The notes below the pieces were generated by a model that worked only from the letters and a program-made list of their open reading frames with translations, had not been told where the DNA came from and ran no database searches. From assembly GCA_018806985.1 (NCBI GenBank), contig JADANN010000432.1, positions 62,001 through 126,000 on the forward strand: 64,000 nt of DNA, read 5' to 3'. The stretch is from Angiostrongylus vasorum. Its lineage: Eukaryota > Nematoda > Chromadorea > Rhabditida > Metastrongylidae. The number at the start of each line of letters is the position of its first letter. Position 1 is the first letter of the stretch. Positions 56,801 to 64,000 of this stretch are shown here, piece by piece. The translations under genes were made by a program, and so were the position numbers.

Positions 56801-57038
56801 CTTGTTTAGTAGCCGTCTCAGAGGCGAGGCCCTTAGTCGATGCATGTTACACACATGACTGTTACTTAATAAATTCTTAATGACACACAGAATAGCTATT
56901 TCCGGTTGATAAAAAACTGAGTTTAATGAACGATTTCTCTAAAATGAAGCGAAGTCCTCATCGTATAGTTGACCTACATCTTACCCTAGAATGGTGAACA
57001 ATATTGCTGTGATCCACAGCACCGACTTCCTATTGACT
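49676..57038 (-). CDS. secreted cysteine-rich protein with MIG-18-like fibronectin-type-I-like repeats
   Basis: Minus-strand exons with agreeing phases: 57038-56985 (tentative signal exon), 56275-56211, 56070-55945, 54682-54591, 51847-51723, 50631-50490, 50250-50159, 49757-49676 (stop TAG). The tentative first exon encodes a basic then hydrophobic run (NRKSVLWITAILFTILG), which looks like a signal peptide; its start codon was not found. The rest repeats a pattern of two half-modules: GE-x-W or DG-x, Y-x-C-x2-DG, then GC and an IG box (WWTDGEIIVRG, YWYQCKQGRLEPRGC, QQLNIGS, HYRVGEQWVDEE, YYYECEKDGPYLKGKLKGC, RKVAIGQQ, LYDGDRYHKDGSVFQCE). This matches what I know of the nematode MIG-18-like fibronectin type I domain. 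In C. elegans, MIG-18 is a secreted factor acting with the ADAMTS protease MIG-17 in gonad cell migration; a similar extracellular role here is inference. Introns carry a LINE relic and two SINE-A copies. Confidence 0.75.
50943..51223 (+). mobile_element. SINE-A copy (intron of MIG-18-like gene)
   Basis: Forward, diverged but full-length: GCGAGTGTAACAAAGTGCTG, GTTGGTTCGATCTCATGCCC (good B box), ACTTGTCTGGGAAAACAGCA, GGTAGGCCACCGCAACCGAG, CTCAGGGATTGATCGACGCC, TTCGTCC plus a T-rich tail. Confidence 0.75.
51466..51710 (+). mobile_element. SINE-A copy, diverged
   Basis: GGCGCGTGTAGTGCAGTGGT (A box), AAGTTCGATCCTCTGCC (B box), TGCCACACTTGTCTAGAGG, ATTATATCACCTCCGCGATA. The 3' block is eroded. 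It ends about 13 bp from an exon of the MIG-18-like gene. Confidence 0.7.
52340..53535 (-). mobile_element. RTE-like LINE, heavily decayed (intron of MIG-18-like gene)
   Basis: The order matches the endonuclease and 5' part of the copy at 41-42 kb: TCGGTCACCATGATAAACCC (52717 on), CGTTCCATTTGCATGCG, GTAGCTTGCCGGTTCCTC, CACTTCCTATTCAACTGGTT. It has no usable frame. It lies in the 2.7-kb intron between exons 54682-54591 and 51847-51723. Confidence 0.65.
53835..53879. repeat. TA microsatellite
   Basis: A 45-bp run of TA dinucleotides with a few interruptions, in the same intron. Confidence 0.9.
54815..54905 (+). mobile_element. SINE-A head fragment
   Basis: Only the tRNA-like 5' part remains: GGGCGCGTGCAGTGCTGCGG, then GTTGGTTCGAGCCGGCGC (B box). 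It could be mistaken for a tRNA gene, but no cloverleaf was found. Confidence 0.55.
56546..56880 (+). other. acidic open frame of uncertain status
   Basis: After a TATATAG acceptor-like site, one plus-strand frame stays open for about 110 codons and encodes an Asp/Gly-rich run (DDDGDLDGDDDGGDEGD) followed by His/Arg/Lys-rich sequence. An AATAAA lies near its end (about 56868). No homology, and the region is in the first intron of the minus-strand MIG-18-like gene. It may be chance or a small gene's last exon. Confidence 0.25.
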
Positions 57039-57354
57039 CTGGCATTGATCAAGTAATCATCAATGTTCTTGTTAAGCCCGAGATAATCCGAGAATGAATA
57101 GCATAGAAGAATTTCCAGAGGTCACACGAAGTCTAGCCTCGTATCTTCAAATCAACATTTGAGGTGAGGTGGTGCACCCGTGAAGCATATGCGACTCTAA
57201 CGCGACCCGCTGCAGCTGTTCTCCCTCAACGGAAGTCACGTAAAAAAATAGTCGGTTTTTTGAAAAGCTGTTGATCATTGATTATAATTCAGATTTTTCA
57301 TCTTTTTTATTTGTATTATTGAAGAGTTTGGCTATTAAATTGCATACTATCTCC

Positions 57355-57392
57355 AAGCTCTGAAGAAGGCGGTACTGCCGAAACGTCAGCTT
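57355..57392 (+). other. minimal hammerhead-like motif, best copy
   Basis: AAGCT (57355-57359) and AGCTT (57388-57392) form a 5-bp stem I. Between them are CTGAAGA (57360-57366), a stem II of GGCG-GTAC-TGCC (57368-57379), GAAA (57380-57383) and C-GTC ending at 57387, the expected cleavage side. Order and spacing fit a hammerhead core with stem III reduced to one pair, as described for Penelope-like elements. Confidence 0.55.
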
Positions 57393-57594
57393 TAGCGGGA
57401 TAGAGAATGAAGTAGCACCCCGAGTTTCCTCAACAAGAATGTAGAGAGTTGCTGTGATCACTAAATAACGCTGTTCTATGACGTCTGCTTAATTTTTGTG
57501 AAACGAGGGTTTTTTTTAAAGATAATTTTCGATTGTGCCGTAGTGATTGTAGCAATGTTGTACAAGGTTTAAGTTGATATCACACATTTGAATT

Positions 57595-57775
57595 AAAAAA
57601 AAGCTCTTGGCGTTGATCAAACCCTGAGGAATGGGCCGTGCATTCGACTTCATTAAGTATCGTTGGAGGATATTGAATGCATATCTGGCCTTTTGCTATA
57701 ACTCGCGGTGGCCTACCGATGTATCGAGCAAGGGCTGCTATCCTCCCAGACAAGTCTGCTACCAATATAGACAAA
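57595..57775 (-). mobile_element. SINE-A copy, 5'-truncated
   Basis: Reverse copy: GCTCTTGGCGTTGATCAAAC, GAATGCATATCTGGCC, ACTCGCGGTGGCCTACCGAT, CAGACAAGTCTGCTACCAAT. The tRNA-like head is missing, as expected from incomplete reverse transcription. Confidence 0.75.
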
Positions 57776-58727
57776 TTTTAAAGCATTTCGGCAATTCTTC
57801 CATCTTTATCGTATTCGGATGATTCATTAGATGTCATTAAAACTTTATGTATTTAGTAGTACGATCACCGGAAAAGCTTTGATTCTGAAAAAGTTCGAGA
57901 AACGCTGATTCTACGATTTTTTTCCCGTGAACAGATCGAATCGTTCAAAAATCATCCAATTACTCTACTAAACTTCTATGTATTAACTTTTGCATCCATC
58001 AACTTTTATGTTTGGAAAACTAATTGCCAATTCATGTCGTTCAGTAATACTGCAGGGAAGCAATTTAGCTTACTTTTGTTGAAGATCAGGTTTTCGAGAA
58101 ACAGATTGCTCAAAGACTATTTCACAGTTCGACCAATGAAAATAGGCTTGATTGTTGAAAATATTTGGATGTATTACAATAATATGCCCAATTTTTTGTC
58201 CATAGAGGCGGACGATGTTCGGTATTCCAGTATTTGGCGCGAGTTTTTTTCTCTTTTGAAGAATCAAACATGGAGATTTTATCCCAATCGATTATTGATT
58301 CAGAGTTCTGAGACGTTTCGAATCACTAGATGTTCATGAGAAAGTCATATGCTGACTGCTTAGTATTTCCATTGTCATTGTTGTAAAATGCGATCACTAT
58401 AGAATGGGATTGGACGAACATAATCATTTTTTGGAATTTGTTCTTATAGATTACTCAAAAAAATAAGAAAACTCGGCACTTCACTGACAGACGTCGGCAA
58501 TTCGTTGTGACCGACGGCAATGATCATTAGCCAGTCTTATGTCTGCAGTTACTGAAACTTTGTTGAATTTTTCGTCGCTCTAAGAAATGTTGTATACACA
58601 CATTTATCATACTCATACACACATGTATATAGACAACGTACACACAACCTATACGCTTGCGCACATACAACGTTCGTGCGATCTGTCATTCGTCTTCCTA
58701 TTATCGCCGAACTCCAGGTGACATCGA

Positions 58728-58779
58728 TGAACTCCATTTGTCCTGTCATGTACTGAACTCCATTTGTCCTGTCATGTAC
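58728..58779. repeat. exact 26-bp tandem duplication
   Basis: The unit beginning TGAACTCCATTTGTCC and ending CATGTAC occurs twice in a row with no mismatch. Confidence 0.9.
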
Positions 58780-59599
58780 CATAATCACCTAAAAGATAAG
58801 ATAACGATCGCGTTTTTAGTACGTTAGCACTTCTTTTCTAACAAAAGTTGTCATGACGAGTAGGCCAGACTCTGCCGTGGCATTGTTTTACCCCATGAGT
58901 TGGACTTTTCACGAAGAAAAAAATTGAATTTGATATTCTCCAGTTTGGAGAGATAGCTACTTGCTGAGAAAATCATTCAGCTCGACATCCTGGAATGCTC
59001 CATAGCTGGCCAAAGAGGCTCGAAACCACACATACAGGCAAAATGTGATTTGATGAACTACTGCTTACATGAACTGCTGTTCATTCAAACACATTTGTTC
59101 CTTTTTTTCTTCGGAGTCATCAGTAAACTTCAGGGGAAAACACATGAGGTCTTTTTTCGTATTATCCAGATCATCTTTACGTTGTCCGTGTCTCATGATT
59201 GTTTGTATTGATTTAGATGTTTTCTGGCTTTATCGCCGTCGTACAATATCGGTCAAACCTTAAAATAATTTGATAGAGTATTAGGAATAGGATAAACATC
59301 TTACAAACGTAAGTGTTCATTGCTTGCTAAAAAGTGATCATTTCTATTGCTGGAAAACCTTTTATAGCGGAACGGAAAAAACATCTAGCAGCAAACTAAC
59401 TAGATGGAAGTGAGCATTTATTTTGACCTCTCATTTGCTTAAGTTTGGCCTTTTCTATACTTTAGATAAGCTGTAGGCGAGATTGTTCTACTCAAGGATA
59501 AGCATAAAATGCGCTGCGTTGGCACTATGCAGGGAAAACGCTAGGGAAGCGCTATGCATTGGATTCTATTCGTAGCATCGCGCAAATAATTGAGTGCGT

Positions 59600-59790
59600 A
59601 CTCGGCCCATACAGTGACTTACCGAGCTTATCGATGTATTAAGTCAGTGTTTTCATCTTCCGAAACAAACCTCATATCAATTTGCCAACACCGATGTGGC
59701 AGGATTTGCCCGAGTCTGGGGATTGAACCGCCGATTACATTTGTATTGCAGGACGCCTGTAACCACAGCTCTACGCGGGCAGTAAACTTC
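59600..59790 (-). mobile_element. SINE-A, degenerate reverse copy
   Basis: CAGTGACTTACCGAGCTTAT, TATCAATTTGCCAACACCGA, GGGGATTGAACCGCCGA (B-box complement) and ACCACAGCTCTACGCGGGC (head complement). Confidence 0.6.
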
Positions 59791-60344
59791 ACTTCAATAT
59801 CGGCACAGATCTTCTCGTGAACTATACTCATTTAGAGACTGGTTTATCATCTACGTTGATGAGGACAGTACAGGCTTTGCTAACGCTGAACGGAAACTCG
59901 ATTTGTCGGTGGAAGTGGTTGAACCAGTGACCATGCACATATGAATTGAACATCATTGAACTATTCCACACACGCCACGCTTAACGTTCTCATCGAGGCA
60001 AATGAAAGTAGTTCATCTAATGGTAAATTATTTAAGTCACTACATTGCCCTTTTCACTGGTACATGTAAAGTACATTGTAACAATGAACACACTTCTTCC
60101 TTTCTATAGGATGATCTCAGTTATATTTGTACCGTATACTCGTCGTATTGGTTCTTTTGGTGCTGCAGTCATTTTTTTTGTAACGAAACCATCACATTTC
60201 GACCTTTTAATTTTTTTTGTAAGGAACAACACCAATCTGATGACACCTGATCACTTCGAATTCGATTATGAGTTGGAATTTTCTTGATTAATGAACAAAT
60301 CATTCTCACCGTAGTCGTAATATTTCACTACAGAGTGCTATATC

Positions 60345-60465
60345 TCATCGGGGACTTTGTACAGCAGTTCTATCGGGAACACTGACAAAAGGCTAAAAAT
60401 GTTGTATTGCTGTTCTTCAATGCTAACTTCACCAATTTTTGCTGCAGAAGAAGTTGAAGCAGAAG
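60345..60465 (+). mobile_element. RTE-like LINE endonuclease scrap
   Basis: TTCTATCGGGAACACTGACA and TGTTCTTCAATGCTAACTTC correspond to the FYREH and GDFNAKI-type segment of the endonuclease in the larger copies. Confidence 0.45.
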
Positions 60466-60609
60466 TAAACTGGCATTAATTTCTTTCAAAGTTTTGTCGT
60501 ATCCCTTTCTTTAGTAAGTTTAGTTAGTAGTTAGCAAAGAGTAACATCACAGATCTCGAAGTCGATTATCAATGCTTTCAAAAAGTGATTAAATTTACAT
60601 TCTTGTTAT

Positions 60610-60865
60610 ACTAGTGTATTGCAGTGGTTAGAGGTGCTACACAACAAACACAGGATCACTGGTTCAATCCATCCGGTGTCAGCAAATTGCTACAAGACTT
60701 GTTTGCAATGACAAGAACATCCACTTAATATGAATCTCGATTGGGTTCCGTAAATCATTGTTTGGGCTAAATGTGCATCCAATCATCCCTATGATATCAT
60801 GCATTGAGTCGAATGCATGGTAAAAAACTCCCCGGAGGATTAATTTCAGCGCGAGGTGTTCTATC
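60610..60865 (+). mobile_element. SINE-A copy, diverged
   Basis: TGTATTGCAGTGGTTAGAGG (A box), CACTGGTTCAATCCATCC (B box), TGTCAGCAAATTGCTACAAG, GAGTCGAATGCATGGTAAA, and a 3' end GAGGTGTTCTATCC. Confidence 0.65.
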
Positions 60866-61229
60866 CATTATTTTGTAGAGGAGTTTTTGAAAAACCAAAA
60901 AAATATTTAAACACATGACCATGATTTTTAATTTGATCATGTCCACTGTAGTCTAATTCCTGAAAGCTAGTCTACGTGTTCTCGTTTCAATGCTTTCTAC
61001 TGGTAATTGGTGTATCTGTTTGTCGAAGTGTGTCGTATGGCAAAGAATTCACGCTCCATGATGACAGAAATGTGTAGTTATTAGAAACCTAAAGCAAAAA
61101 TTGTTCTAGAAAGCGCAAGAATCAGGTATTATTCATACGTATTGTTACGCATTTGAAAGCAGAATTATTCTTTCGGCTACACAGTTACGAGTTCGATAAA
61201 ATCTAACCAGTTCCGTACTCGTGCTTAGA

Positions 61230-61960
61230 CTTTTTATCAGTGCGTTAAATGGGGCACTTGAGTTCGACCTTAAGATTTCACTTGAACTTTGATCTTAATG
61301 ACTCATTTGAAGTTTGAACTTATAGTGAAAAGAACTCTTCTACAACAACCAACTCGCCCACGCTTCCCACACTCATTTCATGTTGCTGCAGAGATCAAGT
61401 TGGTTAGTGTAATTGTCAAATTGTTTCATTATTTTCGTGGATAATGCAATAAAAGGATTAAAAAAGAGGACTTGACGGATTCTACGGAGCACATAAGAGA
61501 ATTCCGTTATTTGATTCATTTCGCCTAAATAGCATAACCACAACCTCACTAAGAGCGCAAGATTTTTGAAAATGGATGTTTCCTAGGGTCTGAACCATAA
61601 TTTCATTGTTGTTCATCAAATTTATGCATCAAAGCATTTTGAAGTTTACACTAGAGAAATGGAGTTCATCGCTTAAACTCTGCTACGTTCATATCGACAA
61701 CAGGAATTTACTTCACTCATGACTCTACTTGAATCTGTAGCGGAGGAGGGAGTTTGTCACGTGATTCGCTTAACTTTGCAAAAGAACTTCCGTTTCATTC
61801 ATGACTCACAAAGGGGAGTTCATCCCATGACTCCATTTTTCTAGTGACGAAACGAAGTCGATTTCATGATTCCACTTGAGTTTGCAGCGATAATTCCATT
61901 TCATTCACGGCGTACAAAGGGGAGTTCATCCTATGATTTCACTTACACTTCAAGTCAAGT
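61230..61960. repeat. degenerate tandem repeat
   Basis: Related blocks recur, most clearly ACAAAGGGGAGTTCATCC at 61808 and 61914 (106 bp apart) with similar flanks (TTCATTCA before, ATGA after). Further variants of the TTTCAT-GA-TCCACTTGA theme run back to about 61250. No coding frame. Confidence 0.55.
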
Positions 61961-62216
61961 ACAAGGTCATTTTTTGGTCTGCGTTTAACACTCTGTTAAC
62001 CAAGACGTGGACTTGTCGCGTGGGGTGACACATAGTCGGCTGGGGACCAAACGGTGAAAAGGATTTATATTAATAAAAACATTCCTTTATTAACTAATAA
62101 CCATGGTTAAAATAAGATTAATGGCACTGACAAAAACCTAGGATAGGAGAGCATGGATACGTTTTTCCTAAACTTCTTCAACATGTAGAAGCACTGACAA
62201 AGGCTGTTAATTAATC

Positions 62217-62354
62217 ATGCACAGGCAAAGTTTAACAAGGCAACTTTATTCTACTCGACCGACAACAATAGATGATGTCGTCATTGAAAAGAAGCACGGA
62301 AGGGTAGTTCTTTCGTACTCTAGTTCATTTTCCGAATTTATTCATTTTCGCTAA
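62217..62354 (+). other. short ATG-initiated open frame, possible first exon
   Basis: A 45-codon frame starting MHRQSLTRQLYSTRP and continuing TTIDDVVIEKKHG; a GTAGTT donor-like site follows the KKHG codons (the intron would start near 62299). The composition is protein-like, but there is no homology and no second exon was identified. Confidence 0.2.
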
Positions 62355-64000
62355 GAAGACGGCAACATGAGGATTTACACTTTATACGCAATAAAACGAA
62401 AGGACTTAGAGATAAACAAGATTTAGATTTTTTCTCCGGAGGCTAGGAGAGAAGGCAAAAAGTGCTTGGACGACGAAGGCCGAGTTTCTGCCACAATCAC
62501 AGGTACCTATGCAGTTCAACGTATGTTTTAGATGTGACAGACATGTGCGAACACATTTGTGCGAGTTTCTGAAGACCACAGGAATGAAGGAAAAAGCTTC
62601 TCAGAGTGATCAATCTTTTAGGGATGTGTCGTTCATCCAAGTACATTCGTAATATTGCAGGAGTTCCTTGAATTGCTCCTGAATATAGATTTGCTCCTTA
62701 CCAACCTCGATGATAGGAGCCTATGGTGTTTGTCCCGAAGAACAGAACCAAAGGTTATATTTGCACCATAAAGCTCCTGTAAACACTTCTTTTTCTCAAC
62801 TTTTCATGGGAAGCCTCTTACTAAACTTTCAACATACCATTTACAATGAAAATGTAGTAGGGCGTATGCGAGGCTTTATCAACACCTCTCATTCAAGCCA
62901 ACAATTATTTTGTTTTTATTCCATCTATTCCACTCCATTGCACCTTATCAGTTTCATTTCTGTCCACTTTCTTTCCACTGATCATCTCAGAGTTCGATCA
63001 AATATGTGGAAAAAAGGCGAAAAAAAGCTCACAGTTGCGGCGATGCGACGTCGTTCGCGGCGAATTTGTATTCTTGGCGGCGGTACTGTCGTGGTCGTGG
63101 CGTTCCACCGAAAATGGAGAACCTGTCATCGTGTTATGTTCATTTTATGGATGATTTACTATTAGGAGTCTATTTCAAGTTATAAGTAGCGACAAAATTC
63201 GTACACTAAGTGGAAGTTGTCGTTAAAGATAGTGGGGACGTTTACTTCATTTATTTTTTTCACATTCTATTTACCTGCTTGTTTTCAAATTTTTAAGTAT
63301 TAGTTGTTTTAACGTATTTTAATGATCACTTACTTAACTTAACTATAAGCTTGCCTTAACTTACCTAGCCCAACTGTAAACCTAGCTCAAGCTAGTTCTA
63401 TTATTCTATTTACGGGTCAATTGAAGTGTCTATCAGCGTATATATATATGTCCCGCTTCCACGATGACCGAGTTTTACTTTACAGTACTAAATCAATAAA
63501 ATGTATTGCTGAGTTCTTCTTGACAAGATATGACGTCATTGATTCGAAATCACACTATGGCCAAAATTTTCTCACGGTTTTGTTCGAGACTCCAATATCC
63601 AGAGAGAATTTGTAAAGTTTAAGCGCTGATGGAGCACCATTGAAACATTGGTGACAATTTTCGAGGCTTCGAATATTCGAATTCGAGAAATTTTCAAGTC
63701 AATCGATTTTCGACCTCTTACTGTAGTTGGTGGGAAAATAAACGAGAATTTGGTAATTTTTTAAAAAAGCGTAACTTTGATCGTCAACAAGAAAATCTCT
63801 AGCAGTGATCGCTAATTTGTTTAGCTTTTTTGCAGAGCTTTCTTTTGGAATGAAGAAATTTTCGGGATAGATTTCCTTAGTTCTATTTCACAAGCCCGAT
63901 AATAGCGATGATCTCCGCTTCCCACTGTACAATGCAATATCGCGTTAAAATGGTGGATCAATCCCTACCTTTCCCTACCAGTCCCTTTTTCTCCTATATC

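Larger units (their letters stand above)
57039..64000. other. right-end region with no firm gene
   Basis: Holds the hammerhead-like motif (57355), three SINE-A relics (57595, 59600, 60610), a SINE-A tail scrap near 62590-62680, a small LINE scrap (60345), a 26-bp duplication (58728), a degenerate tandem repeat (about 61230-61960) and two weak coding hints (62217-62354; about 63010-63130). The rest, including 63180-64000, is AT-rich DNA in which I see nothing. Confidence 0.5.

Noticed and set aside
57001..57130. Longer N-terminal extension of the signal-like exon
   Set aside because: The frame stays open upstream to a TGA near 57120 but has no ATG, so I kept only the part after the CCAG acceptor at 57039.
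58034..58339. 101-codon open frame on the plus strand
   Set aside because: AT-rich, no splice partners, no recognisable motif; such a length is expected by chance on at least one strand.
62710..63165. 151-codon open frame on the plus strand
   Set aside because: Composition changes along its length and no motif is visible. Only the GC-rich end was kept as a weak hint.
1..64000. CRISPR arrays, operons, attachment sites
   Set aside because: No regularly spaced direct repeats and no prokaryotic gene layout; the window is eukaryotic.

Overview
This looks like a stretch of a nematode nuclear genome. It is AT-rich, with short exons separated by small to multi-kilobase introns, and it is heavily populated by retroelements. 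The gene content and the RTE-type LINEs suggest a strongylid (clade V, hookworm-like) worm; the species is an inference. No prokaryotic features, CRISPR arrays or rRNA genes are visible. Few real exons appear as long open frames, so I built the genes by chaining exons whose splice sites and reading phases agree.

Four protein-coding genes are supported. (1) At the left edge, 1-2307 on the minus strand, is the inner part of an unidentified protein: a helical stretch followed by a WD/beta-propeller-like stretch, in eight phase-compatible exons that run off the window. (2) At 7155-12662 on the minus strand is a PLAA / Doa1 / UFD-3 orthologue: WD40 propeller, a region with two PFU-like units, DPFTG linkers and a C-terminal PUL domain, in about 17 exons. 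(3) At 13859-37640 on the plus strand is CCDC93, a subunit of the CCC endosomal recycling complex: 14 exons over 24 kb, with one apparent +1 frameshift in an A7 run at the end of exon 2. It lies head-to-head with the PLAA gene, about 1.2 kb apart. (4) At 49676-57038 on the minus strand is a secreted cysteine-rich protein whose repeats look like the fibronectin-type-I-like domain of nematode MIG-18-related proteins, in about 8 exons.

The remainder is introns and intergenic DNA filled with repeats: (a) RTE-like non-LTR retrotransposons, two nearly complete but broken copies facing opposite ways (39058-42480 minus, 46210-49620 plus) and several fragments; (b) an older LINE relic at 3060-5280; (c) a tRNA-derived SINE family of about 280 bp ('SINE-A') with some 19 copies, one nested in another with a 14-bp target-site duplication; (d) a second tRNA-like SINE ('SINE-C') with a good B box; (e) a conserved repeat of about 370 bp without visible termini ('family B', six copies); (f) a repeat of about 220 bp ('family E', five copies); (g) two large fold-back repeats; and (h) scattered short motifs that fit a minimal hammerhead ribozyme of the kind known from Penelope-like elements. 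Most repeats lie in CCDC93 introns and in the 12-kb intergenic block 37641-49675. The right end, 57-64 kb, holds SINE relics, a degenerate tandem repeat and only weak hints of coding sequence.
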